Below are positions 52,767 through 53,934 of a DNA stretch of 53,934 bases, in pieces. Location of the stretch: contig JAUQPA010000005.1 in assembly GCA_030550615.1 (NCBI GenBank), positions 1-53,934 of the forward strand, in the 5' to 3' direction. Within the stretch, counting starts at the first letter, position 1. Every line of letters starts with the position of its first letter. The DNA is from Thermoproteota archaeon (GTDB lineage: Archaea > Thermoproteota > Thermoprotei_A > Sulfolobales > Desulfurococcaceae). The notes below the pieces were generated by a model. That model worked only from the letters and a program-made list of their open reading frames with translations, was not told where the DNA came from and did no database searches. The position numbers and the translations under genes are program-made.

Positions 52767-52795
52767 TTTTAAAATATAGTTAGAGTTTAGAGGTG
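52767..52795 (+). promoter_or_regulatory. Promoter and Shine-Dalgarno of the terminal radical SAM gene
   Basis: TTTTAAAATATA at 52767-52778 is a TATA-like box predicting transcription from about 52797, which would make GTG 52796 nearly leaderless. However, GAGGTG (52790-52795) lies exactly 6 nt before CTG 52802, after which the protein reads RIAVIDALA, a natural N-terminus. The two signals disagree on the start. Confidence 0.45.
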
Positions 52796-53934
52796 GTGCT
52801 TCTGAGAATAGCTGTCATAGATGCTCTTGCCAGAGCAACTGGTAAACGGTACTCTACCTTCGACGTTGTAGGTGCTGGACCACGAGTGGTTGCGGGAATC
52901 GTTGAAAAATACGCCGAAGTACGTTTCTATCCATATGAGAGTGCTCTAAACTTCCTCCTGGAAGTATCGAGAAATGATGTAGTAATGATCTCGGCTATGT
53001 CCACGGATTTTCTCGCTGTGAGTAAACTTGTGGTTAATCTTCGGAGATTAGGGTATAAAGGATTAGTGATAATAGGTGGACCCATAAGCTTTGAGTATGT
53101 TAAAATTCTTAACAATATACAAGTAGATCTCGTGGTTGTTGGTGAAGCGGAGATACCTTTAACTCGATTGATGCCTATATTGAAAAATTCATCTCCAGAT
53201 TTCTCCAACGTGCCTGGAGTAGCATTTAAACAGGGTGATCAAATAAAGTTAACTTCCAAACATATTTACACCCCAATAGAAGTCATGGAGTCAATAAAAC
53301 CTTGGACGAGGGTTAATGAAGCATTTAAATACCCGCAGATTTACAGATTCTACGTTGAAGTTGTAAGAGGATGCAGTAATTACAATAGACCAACCATAAG
53401 TCTTCCTGGGAAAAAATGCATAAGTTGCTTCAAGTGTAGAAGCCCTGTTTACGAAGAAAGGTTGAAGTGCCCTGTTGATATACCGCCTGGATGCGGCTTC
53501 TGTAGTGTTCCATTCATGTTTGGTCCAGCTAGAAGCAGAAGCATAAAAGCCATTACAGATGAAGTATCCGAGTTGCTGAACCATGGAGCTAGAAGAGTGG
53601 TTCTAAGTGCACCGGATTTCTTGGATTATATGCGGGAGAAATTAGTTAATGGTCCATTAACCGATCCATGTAATCCTCCAGCTAACGTTGATGCAATTGA
53701 ATCCTTATTAAACACGTTGTTTTCCATCGAAGAAATAAAAAATAATAAAGCTGTTTTAATGATAGAGAACATTAAAGCGTGTCTCGTGGATGAAGAAGTT
53801 GGAAAAGTACTGGGCAGGTATTTAAAAGGCACCACCGTTCACATAGGGCTTGAAACAGGATGTAACTGGTTTAATGAAAAAGTTCTTGGTAAACCCATTA
53901 CCCTTGAACACGTGCTGAATGCTTCTAGGATACT
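52796..53934 (+). CDS. B12-binding-type radical SAM protein, C-terminus cut by window edge
   Basis: A partial gene (about 379 codons, no stop). Residues 1-150 form a cobalamin-binding-type Rossmann domain (VVMISAMSTDFLAVSKLV, LVIIGGPISFEYV, DLVVVGEAEIP). The radical SAM motif is unusual: VRGCSNY is followed by a long insertion with CISCFKC and LKC before PPGCGFCSVP, so the cluster cysteines are not a simple CxxxCxxC. It resembles archaeal COG1031-type radical SAM proteins of unknown substrate. The remaining part reaches VHIGLETGCNWFNEKVLGKP at the edge. Confidence 0.82.
   Translation, partial: MLLRIAVIDALARATGKRYSTFDVVGAGPRVVAGIVEKYAEVRFYPYESALNFLLEVSRNDVVMISAMSTDFLAVSKLVVNLRRLGYKGLVIIGGPISFEYVKILNNIQVDLVVVGEAEIPLTRLMPILKNSSPDFSNVPGVAFKQGDQIKLTSKHIYTPIEVMESIKPWTRVNEAFKYPQIYRFYVEVVRGCSNYNRPTISLPGKKCISCFKCRSPVYEERLKCPVDIPPGCGFCSVPFMFGPARSRSIKAITDEVSELLNHGARRVVLSAPDFLDYMREKLVNGPLTDPCNPPANVDAIESLLNTLFSIEEIKNNKAVLMIENIKACLVDEEVGKVLGRYLKGTTVHIGLETGCNWFNEKVLGKPITLEHVLNASRI

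Noticed and set aside
1-53934. CRISPR arrays, insertion sequences, integrases, toxin-antitoxin pairs
   Set aside because: No spaced direct repeats, transposase or integrase motifs, or paired small toxin/antitoxin genes were seen on reading the window.

Overview
The window is a compact, A+T-rich chromosomal segment from a hyperthermophilic crenarchaeon. Crenarchaeal markers include TFB with a TFE-beta-like winged-helix/Fe-S protein, a CdvA-like protein, thermosome, GatD/GatE, FlpA/Nop5, Gar1, ribosomal proteins S30e and S8e, Rpo6 and an ADP-forming acetate-CoA ligase. Gene content, base composition and the frequent GGTG Shine-Dalgarno element (complementary to the ACCUC end of archaeal 16S rRNA) fit Desulfurococcales, most like Staphylothermus. 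The genus is an inference. I see no insertion sequence, integrase, CRISPR array, rRNA or plasmid feature.

Layout. 1-3.2 kb: a tRNA-Leu(CAG) and a purine-salvage string (phosphoribosyltransferase, MTA phosphorylase, SIS-like protein). 3.3-6.2 kb: a RimK-type ATP-grasp ligase, a C/D-box sRNA candidate, Trm1 and a DUF167 protein. 6.2-9.7 kb, minus strand: THEP1 NTPase, HTH regulator, FlpA and Nop5. 9.8-13.5 kb: S30e and GatD-GatE. 13.7-17.3 kb: an unusual cluster around a PPP-family phosphatase with three uncharacterised proteins and a thioredoxin-like protein. 17.4-25.4 kb: thermosome, Rpo6, an S2P-like membrane protease, topoisomerase IA, signal peptidase, enolase. 25.5-32.8 kb: a CdvA-like gene, TldE/TldD, a half-size chromate transporter, and an ADP-forming acyl-CoA ligase operon ending in a coiled-coil protein. 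32.8-36.4 kb: UppS, S8e, SRP19, Gar1, TFB, TFE-beta. 36.5-40.8 kb: a B12-binding radical SAM protein, a HAD hydrolase divergent from a Cys-rich protein plus TatD-like hydrolase, and an HTH/coiled-coil regulator. 41-46.4 kb: CTP synthase, a second phosphoribosyltransferase, a KaiC-like ATPase, Cdc48. 46.4-53.9 kb: TmcA, Sua5, a UbiX-like flavin prenyltransferase, a Cys-rich protein, EndA, a DUF47 protein, and a truncated radical SAM gene.

The dominant theme is RNA maturation and decoding: C/D and H/ACA RNP proteins, Trm1, TmcA, Sua5, EndA, GatDE, and up to five C/D-box sRNA candidates in the intergenic gaps. Nucleotide salvage (two PRTases, MTAP, PyrG) and transcription initiation (TFB, TFE-beta, Rpo6) are secondary themes.

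Most of the window is ordinary housekeeping DNA. The best leads are the sRNA candidates, an apparent AUC start codon with a well-placed Shine-Dalgarno element (15956), an endA gene whose conserved N-terminus lies upstream of any in-frame standard start (52010-52057), near-perfect DNA identity between the two AAA modules of cdc48, the phosphatase-centred cluster, and a radical SAM gene with a Cys-rich insertion in its cluster motif. Start codons were chosen largely by GGTG placed 5-8 nt upstream, or by a TATA-like box about 25 nt upstream (leaderless).
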